Shown here: piece by piece, positions 23,508 to 32,902 of the stretch
How positions within the stretch are numbered: position 1 is the stretch's first letter
How the letters are laid out: every line of letters starts with the position of its first letter
Assembly (NCBI GenBank): GCA_017307785.1
Contig: JAFKGI010000041.1
Span: 1 to 64,000, forward strand
DNA: 64,000 bases
Reading direction: 5' to 3'
Source: Vulcanimicrobiota bacterium
Lineage (GTDB): Bacteria; Vulcanimicrobiota; Xenobia; Xenobiales; JADMJV01
Notes under the pieces: generated by a model
What the model was told of the DNA's origin: nothing
Seen by the model: only the letters and a program-made list of their open reading frames with translations
Database searches by the model: none
Position numbers and translations under genes: made by a program

Positions 23508-26500
23508 ATGCATAGAGAACCCATCGCGGTTGTGGGCCTGGGGGCAATGCTCCCGGGCGCCTTTTCCTTAGAGCAGTTTTGGACCAACCTGATCCAGAAA
23601 GTCGACGTCAGCCGGGAAGCCCCGGCGGGACGGTGGGTTCTGCCTCCCGACCTGGCTTATGATCCGCGCGGCAGCGCTGACCATGTCATCTCCAAACGCG
23701 GCTTTTACCTGGACCCGTTCGAACTGGACCCGGCCGGACTGCTGCTCGACAAGGAATGGCTCAAAGACCTGGACCCGCTTTACAAAGTGGCTCTCCAGGC
23801 CAGCCGCGAGGCCTTCTTGGACGGTCGCCACGAGGCGTTGGACCGTTCGCGGGTGGGCGTCATTCTGGCGGCCATCGCGCTTCCCACCGACGGTTCCTCG
23901 GCCCTGACCTGGAATCGCTATCAAGACCGCTTTGCCGCCAAGGTAGGCACCGCCGCCGAGTCGACCCGCCGAAAAAGCAGTCCCTGGAATCGTCAGGTGA
24001 CCGGTCTGCCGGCTTCCATCGTGGCTCGTGCGCTGGGCCTGGGAGGCGGCAGCTACACGCTGGATGCCGCCTGCGCTTCCAGTCTTTATTCGATCAAGCT
24101 GGCCTGCGACGAACTGCAGGCCCGTCGCGCCGACGCCATGATTGCCGGCGGCGTGAGCCGTCCCGACAGTTTGTACACGCAGATGGGTTTCACCGCTCTG
24201 GGTGCGCTCTCGCCCTCGGGTCGCTGCGCTCCTTTTGACAAGGGCGGCGACGGCCTGGTAGTGGGTGAGGGCGCCGGTGTGCTGCTGCTCAAGCGTCTTT
24301 CCGACGCCGAAGCCCAGGGCGACAAAATCTATGGCGTCATTCGCGGCATCGGCTTGTCCAATGATATCGGAGGCAGCTTGCTGGCTCCCGATACCGAGGG
24401 ACAGCTGCGCGCCATGCATCAGTCCTATGACCAGGCCGGCTGGAAGCCTAATGAGGTGCAGCTGATCGAGTGTCACGGCACGGGCACGCCCATGGGCGAT
24501 CGCATCGAAGTGAAGAGCTTGATCGGGCTGTGGAAAGACGTAGCCTTCGAGCCGGGTCAGTGCGCCATCGGCAGCGTCAAGTCGACCATCGGTCACTTGC
24601 TGACGGGCGCCGGTGGGGCCGGTATGATCAAGGTTTTGCTGGGAATGCAACACGGCGTGCTGCCGCCCAGCTTGAACTGCGAGAATCCCAATCCCCAGCT
24701 GCAGCTGCAGGGCAGTCCCTTCCGCATTCAACAGCAGGCCCAGCCCTGGGAAGCGGCCACCAAGCGGGCGGCCGTCAGTGCCTTTGGCTTTGGCGGCGTC
24801 AACGCCCACGTGCTGGTCGAGGAATACCAACCTCAGCGCAAATTGCACTCGGTGCCGGCCATGCCGGCGCAGCCTATCGCTATCGTGGGTCTGGCCGCCG
24901 AGGTGGGCAGTGCTCATGATTTGAGAACCTGGCTAGACACCGTTTTCGCGGGTCATTCGCTGCTGCTGGAAGCGCCGGCCGACCGCTGGAACGGCGAAGC
25001 CGGGCCGGAAGGCGCCTTCCTGGATCAGTTCGACCTGGAGATCGGCGCTTTCAAGATTCCCCCCATGGAAATGCCCGAGGTGTTGCCTCAGCAGACCCTG
25101 ATGCTGCGCGTGGCTGCTCAGGCGGCAGCCGACGCCGGTTTGGATCGCAAGCAACGCCGTCCCCGAGCCGGCGCCCTGATCGGCATCAGCCTGGACATGG
25201 ACACCACCGACTTTCACCTGCGCTGGGCTCTGCCCGAAGCGTTGCGCAGCTGGGGGCACGATGCCGCGCAACTGGCCGAGTTGCGCGCACTGGCCTCCAA
25301 GCCTCTCGATTCGACCCGAACCCTGGGCGCACTGGGCAGCATCGTGGCCAGCCGTCTGGCCCGTGAGTTCAACTTCGGTGGACCTAGCTTCGCCATTTCG
25401 GCCGAAGAGGCGTCCGGCCTCAAGGCCCTGGAAGTAGCCCTGCGCGCGCTGCAGCAAAACGAAATGGACACGGCCCTGGTGACGGCCATCGACCTGCAGG
25501 GCGATCCACGCAGTCAGGCCAACTTGCTGCGTCCGCAAGGACAGCCGCGTCCCTTCGATCCGGCTTCGACCGGCAGCGCCACCGGCGAAGGCGCGGTAGC
25601 GGTGGTGCTCAAGCGACTCGACGACTGCACCACCGAGGACAAAGTTTACGCGATCATCCGCGGCTACGGCACGGCCACCGGCGGACGGCCGCAAGATCCC
25701 ACCCCTTCCCCCGAGGCTCAAGGTCTGGCCGTCTTCCGCGCCCACGAAGAAGCGGGAAGTCACCCCACCCAGGTCAGCTACGTGGAAGCCTGCGGCAGCG
25801 GTGTGGCGGCCGAGGACGAGCAAGAACTGGCCGTTCTGCAGGCCTGGTATGGTCCGGGAGATGCGCCCTGCGCCCTGGGCAGTCTTACTTCCCAGAGCGG
25901 TTTGACGGGCGCCTGTTCGGGCTTGCTGAGCGTGGTCAAAGCGGCCGCCGCTCTGGCCACCCGCCGACTGCCTCCGCTGTCCGAATTCGAGAAGCCGCTG
26001 GCCGACCTGAGCTCCGGTCGTCTGCATGTGCCGGTCAAAGCCTCGGCCTGGTTGCGCGATCGCAATCAAGGTCCGCGGCGCGCGGCCGTGCACTGCTTGT
26101 CCTCCGAGGGCAATGCCGTCCATCTGGTTTTGGAGCAGGGTCCGCAACGTCAGCGTCTGTGGCTGCGCCAGCCCCAAGGCGGTCTCTTCGGCGTGTTCCC
26201 GGGTCTGCGCGAGTTCGTGGAGGCTTCTCACGAGAGTCTGCATGAAACGGCGCGGCGCTGGGCCCAGAAGCATTCGGGGCAAAAGCCTCAGGGTTACCTG
26301 GTGGCCGAGGACCGCACCCAGTTGCAGCAGAGCCTGCAGCATCTGGACGCATTGCTCAAGGGTCCGGGCCAGGGCCAGGGCGGGCTTTATTTCAGCCGTT
26401 CGCCGCTGCGCGCGGCCGGCAAAGTCGCCTTCGTCTATCCGGGCTCGGGCAATCACTATGCCGGCATGGGGCGCGAGTTGGCTCTGCTGCATCCCGAGGT

Positions 26501-29500
26501 GGTCGACCATCTGGATGAGGAATCGGAGCAGCTGCGCAGCTACATGGCGGCCCAGTGGACGGTGCCCTATCGTCAGGACTGGAGCGGGGATTGGGCGACC
26601 GAATCGGCCGGCCACATCGCCGCCGATTTGCATCGATCCATTTTCGGTCAGGTGATGTTCGGGCTGCTGGCCAGCGATGTGGTGCGTGGTTACGGACTGC
26701 AGCCGTCGGCGGCCATCGGCTATTCGCTGGGCGAATCGGCGGCCCTCATGTCCCTGCGGGCATGGCCCGGTCGCGAAGAGATTCACGAGCGCATGCAGGC
26801 CAGCGACTTGTTCCGCACCCAGCTGGGCGGACCGTGCCTGGCGGCGCGGCGTTTCTGGAAAGTGCCCGAGGGCGCTCCCTTTGAGTGGAAGGTGGCCGTG
26901 CTCACCCGTCCCGCCGAGGAAGTGCGCCCGCGTTTGCAGGGTAAGCTGGAACTGCTGATCGTCAACACCGACAAGGAATGCGTAGTGGGCGGCGACGCTC
27001 CTGATCTGGCGCGTCTGATCGGCGAATTGGGCTGTCAGGCTTTCTATTTGGAGGCGGTGCCCACGGTGCACAGCCAGGCCGTGCAGGAAGTGGCTCAGGA
27101 CTATTTTGACCTGCACCATGTGCGGGTGGCTTCGCCTCCGGGCGTGACCTACTACAGTGCCTACCGGGCCGAACCGTATGAAATGAGCAGCGAGAATTCG
27201 GCTCGCAGCATCGTGGAGCAGGCCGTGCACGGACTGGATTTCACCAAGGTGATTCGCCGCGCTTATGCGGACGGGTTCCGCTACTTCGTGGAGATCGGTC
27301 CGGGCAATTCATGCACCCGCATGATCGAGCAGATTCTGGGCGGCGAGTCGCACCGGGCGCTGGCCCTCAACTCGAGCCATCGCGGCGAGTGGGCCGGTCT
27401 GCTGCACCTGTGGGCCGGGCTGTTGGCCGAAGAACTGCCGGGACTGTCGCTGAGTGCTTTGTACCCCGAGGTGGAAGGTCCGCCGGCGGCTCCCAAGTCC
27501 GCCAAGACGGTGACCATCCGGCTGGGTTCGCTTTTGCCTCAGGTGAGGCAGCTGCCGGAGAAGATCGTGGCTGCGGTCGCGGCGCCGGTCGCTCCTCCCG
27601 TGCCGAGAGCCTTGCCGGTGGCGGCTGCCCCTGTGGTGGCCGCACCTCCTCCGGTCCCGGTGGCCCCACCCGTCGTGCAAGTCGCGCAGCTCGTGCAACT
27701 GGCGGACGACGAATTTGAACTCGACTTAAATTTAGAACTCGAAATAGAACTGGATTGGGAGATGGACTCCATGGATAAGCAACGCGTGAAACTGCCCGCC
27801 CTGCAGTCTCAGATTCTGGCTTCGGCCCAGGCCGGCAGCAAGGCGCACGAAAAATTCCTGGAGCTGCATCAGCAGGCGGTGGCTCAGCTGGCCGAGGGAA
27901 TCACTCTGCTGCAGCAGATGGGCGGCGGCCAGACGGTGGCCACTCCCATCCTGCCCAGCCTGCCCGCTGCGGTGGCGGCGCCGGCGCCGGCCGGCAAGTA
28001 TTATCCGTTCTGCGACCACAATCTGCAGCCCATCATCCCCGAGAAGCGTCCCTGCGTGCTCGACTACGACCAGTGCATGGAGTTTGCCATCGGCTCGATC
28101 GCCAAAGTGCTGGGACCGAAATTCAAGGACGTAGACACCTATCCGACGCGCGTGCGCCTGCCTGACGATCCGCTGATGCTGGTGCACCGCATCACCGAAA
28201 TCGTGGGCGAAGCCGGCTCCATGACGGGTGGCAAGGTGGTCACCGAACACGACGTGCAGCCGGGTGCATGGTACCTGGACAACGGCCGTATGCCGGTGTG
28301 CGTCACGGTGGAGGCGGGACAGGCCGATCTGTTCCTGTCCGGTTACCTCGGCATCGACCTGCAGACCAAGGGTGAGCGGACCTACCGGCTGCTGGACGCC
28401 ACCGTCAGCTTCCATCGCCAACTGCCCACCGTGGGCGAGACCATTTCCTACGACATTCGCATCGACCGCTTCGTGCGCCAGGGCGAGACCTATCTGTTCT
28501 TCTTCGAGTTCGACGGCACCATCGACGGCAAGCCGATGATCACCATGCGCAATGGTTGCGCCGGTTTCTTCGAAGACGAGGAGATCAAGAACTCCAAGGG
28601 CATCATCCTGACCCCGGAGGAGACTCAGAAAGTGGCCGGCAAGGTGGTGGGTTACCGCCCGCTGGCTCCGTTCGCGGCCAAGGAAAGCTACAGCGATGCC
28701 CAGGTGAATTGTCTGCGAGTGGGTGACCTGGGCGGCTGCTTCGGGCCCGCCTTTGCCAACCTGGGACTGACCAATCCGCCTCACATGCCCTCGGGCCGAA
28801 TGAAGCTGTATGATCGAGTGCTGGAAGTGGAGCCCAAGGGAGGCCGCTTCGGACTGGGCCGCGTGTTGGCCGAGGCCGACGTGCATCCCGACGACTGGTT
28901 CCTGACCTGCCACTTCGTGGACGACATGGTGATGCCGGGCACGCTGATGTATGAATGCTGCGCGCACACCCTGCGCTTCTTGCTGCTGCGCATGGGCTGG
29001 GTGGGCGAGGCCGACCAGGTGACCTACGAGCCCAAGGTGGGCGTGCCGGCGGTGCTGCGTTGCCGTGGTCCGGTGACTGTCGACACCAAGAAAGTCCAAT
29101 ACGAAGTCGAGATCAAGGAAGTTGGCTACGGCCCCGAGCCTTACGTCATCGCCGACGCGCTGATGTATGCCGACGGCAAATGCATCGTGCGTTTTGTCGG
29201 GATGTCGATGCGCCTGGTCGGCCTCTCCCAGGCTCAACTGGAAGCCATCTGGTTTTCCTCCCCCTCTCCCCAACAACTCCCCCCCTCCCCCTTAGATGAT
29301 GGAGTCAAGGCTCTGTACGACCGAGAGAGCATCATGCAGTTCGCCTATGGCAAGCCTTCGCTGGCCTTTGGCGACAAATACAAGATCTTCGACGAGGGCC
29401 GGCGCATCGCGCGTCTGCCCCGTCCGCCCTACGCCTTCATGGACCGGGTGGTCGAAGTCAATCAGGAGCCCTGGGTGTTGCAGGCGGGCGGTTGGATCGA

Positions 29501-30440
29501 AGCTCACTACTTCGTGCCCGAGAGTGAATGGTACTTTGCCGCCAATCGCCAGCCCACCATGGCTTTCGCGATTCTGCTGGAGATCGCGCTGCAGCCGTGC
29601 GGCTGGCTGGCCGCTTACGCGGGCTCGGCTCTGCGCAGCAATGAGGACCTGAAATTCCGCAATCTGGGCGGCACCGCCACCCTCTTCCACGAGCTGACCG
29701 AGCAGGCCGGCATGCTGCGTATGCGCGTGCGCATGTCCAAGGTCTCGGAAGCGGGCGGCATGATCATCGAGAACTTCGATATGCAGGTGTTGCAGGGCGA
29801 CACCATGGTCTACGAGGGTACCACTTACTTCGGCTTCTTCTCGAAAGCGGCCCTGGACAATCAGGTGGGTATCCGCGAGGCCAAGCGCTATCAGCCGACG
29901 GCCGATGAGAAGGCGCGCGCGCGTCGCGTGGCTCTACCGCGCCAGCACCCGCTGACGCCCGAAGACGCTCAATATCAGGCCGGCACCAGCGCCTGTATGC
30001 CGGGTGGAGCCATGCAGATGATGGACGAGGCCGACCTCTACGTCCGCGACGGCGGCCCCAACGGATTGGGCTACATTCACGGCGTCAAGCAGGTCAATCC
30101 TGACGAGTGGTTCTTCCAGGCCCACTTCTACATGGATCCGGTGTGGCCGGGCTCTCTGGGACTGGAGGCGTTCCTGCAGCTCTTGAAGGTGCTCATGCTG
30201 GACCGCTGGCCACAGCTCGCCGATACCCACCGCTTCGAGTGTATTGCCACCAATCGGCCGCACACCTGGGGCTATCGCGGCCAGGTGGTGCCCACCAACA
30301 AGATCGTGGAAGTCGAGGCCTGGGTCACCAAGCTGGAAGACGGCGACGAGCCGGTGGTCACCGCCAACGGCTTCCTGGTGGTGGACGGCAAGCCCATCTA
30401 CGAGATGACCGACTTCGCCATGCGCATGGTGCGCGCCTGA
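23508..30440 (+). CDS. pfaC: PUFA synthase subunit with KS-CLF-AT-DH-DH (PfaC with PfaB-type AT)
   Basis: 2310 residues. KS at about 1-440 (Cys189 in DAACASS). A chain-length factor follows at about 445-870, where the Cys is Glu634 (SAEEASG). An acyltransferase is at about 965-1300 (Ser1073 in GYSLGE), the role of PfaB in marine systems. A charged helical linker contains KAHEKFLELHQ at about 1446. Two FabA-type double-hotdog dehydratases end the protein, with catalytic His1802 in HFVDDMVMPG and His2206 in HFYMDPVWPG, plus paired non-catalytic hotdogs. FabA-like DH units create and isomerise cis double bonds. No acyltransferase of the AGPAT type follows, unlike the fusion I recall from myxobacteria. 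ATG directly follows the pfaA stop TAA. Confidence 0.95.
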   Translation: MHREPIAVVGLGAMLPGAFSLEQFWTNLIQKVDVSREAPAGRWVLPPDLAYDPRGSADHVISKRGFYLDPFELDPAGLLLDKEWLKDLDPLYKVALQASREAFLDGRHEALDRSRVGVILAAIALPTDGSSALTWNRYQDRFAAKVGTAAESTRRKSSPWNRQVTGLPASIVARALGLGGGSYTLDAACASSLYSIKLACDELQARRADAMIAGGVSRPDSLYTQMGFTALGALSPSGRCAPFDKGGDGLVVGEGAGVLLLKRLSDAEAQGDKIYGVIRGIGLSNDIGGSLLAPDTEGQLRAMHQSYDQAGWKPNEVQLIECHGTGTPMGDRIEVKSLIGLWKDVAFEPGQCAIGSVKSTIGHLLTGAGGAGMIKVLLGMQHGVLPPSLNCENPNPQLQLQGSPFRIQQQAQPWEAATKRAAVSAFGFGGVNAHVLVEEYQPQRKLHSVPAMPAQPIAIVGLAAEVGSAHDLRTWLDTVFAGHSLLLEAPADRWNGEAGPEGAFLDQFDLEIGAFKIPPMEMPEVLPQQTLMLRVAAQAAADAGLDRKQRRPRAGALIGISLDMDTTDFHLRWALPEALRSWGHDAAQLAELRALASKPLDSTRTLGALGSIVASRLAREFNFGGPSFAISAEEASGLKALEVALRALQQNEMDTALVTAIDLQGDPRSQANLLRPQGQPRPFDPASTGSATGEGAVAVVLKRLDDCTTEDKVYAIIRGYGTATGGRPQDPTPSPEAQGLAVFRAHEEAGSHPTQVSYVEACGSGVAAEDEQELAVLQAWYGPGDAPCALGSLTSQSGLTGACSGLLSVVKAAAALATRRLPPLSEFEKPLADLSSGRLHVPVKASAWLRDRNQGPRRAAVHCLSSEGNAVHLVLEQGPQRQRLWLRQPQGGLFGVFPGLREFVEASHESLHETARRWAQKHSGQKPQGYLVAEDRTQLQQSLQHLDALLKGPGQGQGGLYFSRSPLRAAGKVAFVYPGSGNHYAGMGRELALLHPEVVDHLDEESEQLRSYMAAQWTVPYRQDWSGDWATESAGHIAADLHRSIFGQVMFGLLASDVVRGYGLQPSAAIGYSLGESAALMSLRAWPGREEIHERMQASDLFRTQLGGPCLAARRFWKVPEGAPFEWKVAVLTRPAEEVRPRLQGKLELLIVNTDKECVVGGDAPDLARLIGELGCQAFYLEAVPTVHSQAVQEVAQDYFDLHHVRVASPPGVTYYSAYRAEPYEMSSENSARSIVEQAVHGLDFTKVIRRAYADGFRYFVEIGPGNSCTRMIEQILGGESHRALALNSSHRGEWAGLLHLWAGLLAEELPGLSLSALYPEVEGPPAAPKSAKTVTIRLGSLLPQVRQLPEKIVAAVAAPVAPPVPRALPVAAAPVVAAPPPVPVAPPVVQVAQLVQLADDEFELDLNLELEIELDWEMDSMDKQRVKLPALQSQILASAQAGSKAHEKFLELHQQAVAQLAEGITLLQQMGGGQTVATPILPSLPAAVAAPAPAGKYYPFCDHNLQPIIPEKRPCVLDYDQCMEFAIGSIAKVLGPKFKDVDTYPTRVRLPDDPLMLVHRITEIVGEAGSMTGGKVVTEHDVQPGAWYLDNGRMPVCVTVEAGQADLFLSGYLGIDLQTKGERTYRLLDATVSFHRQLPTVGETISYDIRIDRFVRQGETYLFFFEFDGTIDGKPMITMRNGCAGFFEDEEIKNSKGIILTPEETQKVAGKVVGYRPLAPFAAKESYSDAQVNCLRVGDLGGCFGPAFANLGLTNPPHMPSGRMKLYDRVLEVEPKGGRFGLGRVLAEADVHPDDWFLTCHFVDDMVMPGTLMYECCAHTLRFLLLRMGWVGEADQVTYEPKVGVPAVLRCRGPVTVDTKKVQYEVEIKEVGYGPEPYVIADALMYADGKCIVRFVGMSMRLVGLSQAQLEAIWFSSPSPQQLPPSPLDDGVKALYDRESIMQFAYGKPSLAFGDKYKIFDEGRRIARLPRPPYAFMDRVVEVNQEPWVLQAGGWIEAHYFVPESEWYFAANRQPTMAFAILLEIALQPCGWLAAYAGSALRSNEDLKFRNLGGTATLFHELTEQAGMLRMRVRMSKVSEAGGMIIENFDMQVLQGDTMVYEGTTYFGFFSKAALDNQVGIREAKRYQPTADEKARARRVALPRQHPLTPEDAQYQAGTSACMPGGAMQMMDEADLYVRDGGPNGLGYIHGVKQVNPDEWFFQAHFYMDPVWPGSLGLEAFLQLLKVLMLDRWPQLADTHRFECIATNRPHTWGYRGQVVPTNKIVEVEAWVTKLEDGDEPVVTANGFLVVDGKPIYEMTDFAMRMVRA

Positions 30441-31375
30441 AGAAGCGCCTGGCCCTGCTGGCGCTGGGCCTGTTCTTCGGAGTGATCGGAGCGGAGCTGG
30501 GGCTCCGTCTCTTTTTCCCGGACATGGTCATCGGGGCCGGCCGGCAGCTGCAGTTTCGGGCAGGCGAGAGCACTAACTTCGTGCCCGACGCCGAGGCTGG
30601 CTACATGCCGGTGCTGGGCAATGCAGCCTATGACCAGTATGGCTGCCGGGTGGACCGCTATGACGCGGCGGGGAAGCGCCTGCCCGAGCGGGGTCCGCGT
30701 CGTGGTCGGCGGGTGCTGTTTCTGGGCGACTCGGTGACGCGGCGCGAGCGCATCCAGGACGCGCTCGAGAAGATCTACCCGGCGTTCGAGTATTGGAACG
30801 CGGGAGTGGAGAGCTTCAATACCATGCAGGAGCTGATCTTCTACCGACGGGTCAACTCGAAGCTCAAGCCCGATCAGGCAATTCTGACCTTCCACAACAA
30901 CGATTTTCAGGATACGCCGCTGGTCTTTCGCCAGAACGGGGAGCTGCAGATTCACTTCATGCGGCGCGACGGCAATCGCATCAACCCATGGCTGTTCTCC
31001 CACAGTTACCTCTATCGCTGGCTGACCGGGCTGAGCCTGGGCCAACTGGATCGGGCTCGTCAGCGGGTGGTGATGAAAGAGGCACTGGCCGGCTTCCGCG
31101 AGACGATGGCGTCCGAGAAGGTCGAGTTTTCGGTGATTCTGCTGCCGATTCTGAAGCCTTATGAGCAGTGGAACGTGCGCGAGAAGTGGTCGCGCCAGGC
31201 GGCCCTGGAACTGCTCAAGGAAGAGGGCATCAAGACCTATGACTTGATGCCCGACATGGAAGCGGCCATGAAGGAAGGGGTGGTGTTACCCGAGACTCCG
31301 GGCGACACATGGCATCCCAGCGCGGCCGCCGCCGAGCATTTCGCGCGCTACCTGGCGGGACAAAAGATACTCTAG
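30437..31375 (+). CDS. SGNH-family hydrolase, likely CTG start, coupled to pfaC
   Basis: No ATG, GTG or TTG lies near the natural N-terminus. The frame from CTG 30437 reads MKKRLALLALGLFFGVIGAE, a typical signal sequence or anchor, and CTG overlaps the pfaC stop (CTGA). The body has FLGDSV with Ser99, LTFHNND (like the NND/GTND block) and GDTWHPS near the end with the Asp-His pair. SGNH hydrolases remove acyl or acetyl groups from lipids and glycans. Its location suggests action on the product of the PUFA synthase, but this is inference. A later in-frame GTG would lose the Lys-Arg start. Confidence 0.7.
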   Translation: MKKRLALLALGLFFGVIGAELGLRLFFPDMVIGAGRQLQFRAGESTNFVPDAEAGYMPVLGNAAYDQYGCRVDRYDAAGKRLPERGPRRGRRVLFLGDSVTRRERIQDALEKIYPAFEYWNAGVESFNTMQELIFYRRVNSKLKPDQAILTFHNNDFQDTPLVFRQNGELQIHFMRRDGNRINPWLFSHSYLYRWLTGLSLGQLDRARQRVVMKEALAGFRETMASEKVEFSVILLPILKPYEQWNVREKWSRQAALELLKEEGIKTYDLMPDMEAAMKEGVVLPETPGDTWHPSAAAAEHFARYLAGQKIL

Positions 31376-31451
31376 GTCCGGCGATTTTGTCCGGGGCCGG
31401 TGGCGGACTGTCTGACACCCGTGGCGGACAAACCGTCGACCCTCAGAACGC
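31376..31451. other. Short intergenic segment with repeated GTCCG and GGCGGAC words
   Basis: GTCCGG occurs twice and GTGGCGGAC occurs twice (the second in GTGGCGGACAAACC) in 76 bases. No gene and no clear promoter are seen. Confidence 0.35.
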
Positions 31452-31486
31452 AAAAAAAAGGGCGGAGCCGAAGCTCCGCCCTTTTG
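31452..31486. terminator. Intrinsic terminator between SGNH hydrolase and subtilase
   Basis: GGGCGGAGC and GCTCCGCCC with a CGAA loop, flanked by eight A on the left and four T on the right. It is strongest for the minus-strand subtilase gene. Confidence 0.85.
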
Positions 31487-31503
31487 TGAGTAGCCTCCTG
31501 GGC

Positions 31504-32805
31504 TTACTGCCAGGTGAGGGCGCCGTGGGCGTTGAGGCGGTTGCCGTCAGCCACCTTGGTCTTGAGGCCTTCGATTTTGTCGGCGCCGTTCAAGATCTTC
31601 TCCTTGATTTCGGCGGCCGTGGCCTGGGGATACATCGAGGCCACGAGACCGGCGACACCGGCGACGTGAGGCGTGGCCATGGAGGTTCCGCTCATCATCT
31701 GGTAGCCTCCGCCGGGCTTGGCGCTGAGGATGTCGACGCCGGGGGCGGCGATGTCCACGTTCTTAACGCCATACTGGGAGAAGCTGGCCTTCTTGTCGTT
31801 GCGGTCGGTAGCGGCTACGGCAATGTTGTTGGGGATGTCGTAGTTGCTCGGGTAGTTGGGGAAGAAGTCGTTGTTCCAGCCGTTGTTGCCGGCGGCCATG
31901 ATGTGCAGGGCCGAGGAAGCGGCGAAGGCTTCTTTCTGGGCTTCGCTGGCGCCGCCGCCACCCCAGGAGTTGGAGGTGATGGTGGCACCCATCTTGGTGG
32001 TGTATTCGATGGCGCGCAGGATGGCGGCCGAGTCGGTGGAGCCCTCGTCGGAGAAGATCTTGACGGCCATCACGTTGGCGCGGTGATTGACGCCGACCAC
32101 GCCTTCGCCGTTGTCGCCCACACCGGCGATGGTGCCGGCGCAGTGGGTGCCGTGACCGTGGCCGTCCATCGGGTCGCCGTTGTCGGCGAAAGCGTTGTAG
32201 CCGTGCACGTCGTCGATGACGCCGTTACCGTCGTTGTCGATGCCGTCGCCGGGGATCTCGCCGGTGTTGACCCACATGTTGGACTTGAGGTCGGCGTGAT
32301 TGTAGTCGACGCCGGTGTCGATGACGGCGATGATGGGCGCGTCATTGCGGCCGGTGTGGATGGCCCAGGCTTCGGGAGCGTCGATGTCGGCATCGGCTTT
32401 GCCGCCGTTCTGGCCGGTGTTATGCATTCCCCACAGGTCCTCGGTCAGGTCGTTGGGCACGAACTGGGCGGGGCCGTCCTGCTGGGCGGGAGCGCCGGCC
32501 GGCTGCTTGGCTTCGGCCTGCTCGTTCTTAGGAAGAGTGTAGATGAAGTTGGGCTCGGCGTAAGCGACGCTGGGGTCCTGCTTCATTTTAGCGATGGCCT
32601 GCTCGGTGGTGAGACCGGCCGGCAGCTTGAGCTGCATCATCTGGCCTTTGTCCAGCAAGCCCTGGGTGCCGAATTCGAAGGTGTCGGCGACGGTGGCGCC
32701 ATATTTGGCGGCAAAGCCGCCTTCGGAAGCGAGCGAAGCGGAGTCGCCCTTCAAGCGTACGATAACTTCACCGGGACGAAATGCATTGGAAGTGTTGGAA
32801 ATCAA
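31504..32805 (-). CDS. Subtilisin-family serine protease (S8)
   Basis: 433 residues from TTG 32805, eight bases after GGAGG. An I9-like propeptide (VIVRLKGD, YAEPNFIYTLP) is at about 12-90. The catalytic triad is complete: Asp163 in VIDTGVDYNHADL, His221 in GHGHGTHCAGT and Ser375 in SGTSMATPHVAG; Asn in AAGNNG completes the oxyanion hole. A Ca-type loop DGIDNDGNGVIDD is present. There is no signal peptide with this start, which is unusual for an S8 protease with a propeptide; the protein may be intracellular or exported another way. Confidence 0.93.
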   Translation of the reverse strand: MISNTSNAFRPGEVIVRLKGDSASLASEGGFAAKYGATVADTFEFGTQGLLDKGQMMQLKLPAGLTTEQAIAKMKQDPSVAYAEPNFIYTLPKNEQAEAKQPAGAPAQQDGPAQFVPNDLTEDLWGMHNTGQNGGKADADIDAPEAWAIHTGRNDAPIIAVIDTGVDYNHADLKSNMWVNTGEIPGDGIDNDGNGVIDDVHGYNAFADNGDPMDGHGHGTHCAGTIAGVGDNGEGVVGVNHRANVMAVKIFSDEGSTDSAAILRAIEYTTKMGATITSNSWGGGGASEAQKEAFAASSALHIMAAGNNGWNNDFFPNYPSNYDIPNNIAVAATDRNDKKASFSQYGVKNVDIAAPGVDILSAKPGGGYQMMSGTSMATPHVAGVAGLVASMYPQATAAEIKEKILNGADKIEGLKTKVADGNRLNAHGALTWQ

Positions 32806-32902
32806 GGTCTTGGCCTCCTGAGTGGTGTGTGTGTCTGAGGCCTACTATCGCACTTAAGTAATTCTGAAATCGTTAACAGGTCGTGAACTCCCTGCTATCA
32901 GG

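Noticed and set aside
24933..27230. 765-codon antisense ORF opposite pfaC
   Set aside because: The opposite strand encodes conserved CLF and AT domains, so this is a codon-bias shadow.
31309..32838. 509-codon plus-strand ORF opposite the subtilase
   Set aside because: The subtilase triad and family motifs lie on the minus strand; the plus translation is a Val/Gly-rich shadow.
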